Origin: Actinomycetes bacterium
GTDB lineage: Bacteria > Actinomycetota > Actinomycetes > Actinomycetales > Cellulomonadaceae
Assembly (NCBI GenBank): GCA_021793115.1
Contig: JAJYTJ010000100.1
Coordinates: 1-13,722 of the forward strand
DNA length: 13,722 nucleotides
Direction of reading: 5' to 3'
Numbering within the stretch: position 1 is the first letter of the stretch; every line of letters starts with the position of its first letter. Below the pieces are notes generated by a model that saw only the letters and a list, made by a program, of their open reading frames with translations, searched no databases and was not told where the DNA came from. The position numbers were made by a program, and so were the translations under genes. Below, one piece after another: positions 13,720 through 13,722 of the stretch.

Positions 13720-13722
13720 GGC

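Overview
The window is extremely GC-rich and tightly packed with genes on both strands. It also has F420-type enzymes, leaderless-looking starts (TANNNT six or seven bases before the start codon) and many GTG starts. This points to an actinobacterium. A Cellulomonas-like member of the Micrococcales is my guess from general character, not from a database match.

Layout. Bases 1-162 hold the end of a STAS-domain (anti-sigma-factor antagonist type) gene. Bases 193-4526 are sbcD and sbcC, overlapping by one base and encoding the Mre11/Rad50-type SbcCD nuclease for hairpin and double-strand-end processing. Running toward sbcC are a small membrane-anchored protein of unknown function (4533-4949), a membrane-anchored or exported HNH nuclease of the DUF1524 type (5043-5735) and a deazaflavin (F420)-dependent nitroreductase-like protein (5914-6327). 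Divergent from the last is an S33 proline-iminopeptidase-type alpha/beta hydrolase (6381-7673).

Bases 7508-12192 form a minus-strand operon that reads GntR/YtrA-type regulator, ABC ATPase, then three tandem paralogous six-helix permeases. The first three junctions are ATGA overlaps and the last is a 32-base gap with its own strong Shine-Dalgarno sequence. The regulator's promoter region carries a perfect inverted repeat with the GT-N-AC centre typical of GntR operators. This suggests an autoregulated exporter or sensor module of the YtrABC kind. All three permeases keep two CX5CL motifs in loops predicted to face outside. The last permease reads 166 bases antisense into the hydrolase gene.

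Bases 12193-12525 hold no gene. They contain the GntR promoter and operator and two 56-base imperfect palindromes plus an extra half unit, resembling a REP/BIME-type extragenic repeat. Beyond them, also on the minus strand, lie nrdI (12526-12999), without nrdH, nrdE or nrdF beside it, and a small lipoprotein (13056-13532). The last 190 bases have no gene and end in a 16-base palindrome containing TAGGGT, placed exactly as expected for a leaderless gene starting just outside the window.

Most of the window is ordinary actinobacterial chromosome. The parts most worth a second look are the triple-permease operon with its paired-cysteine loops, the antisense overlap, and the palindromic repeats.
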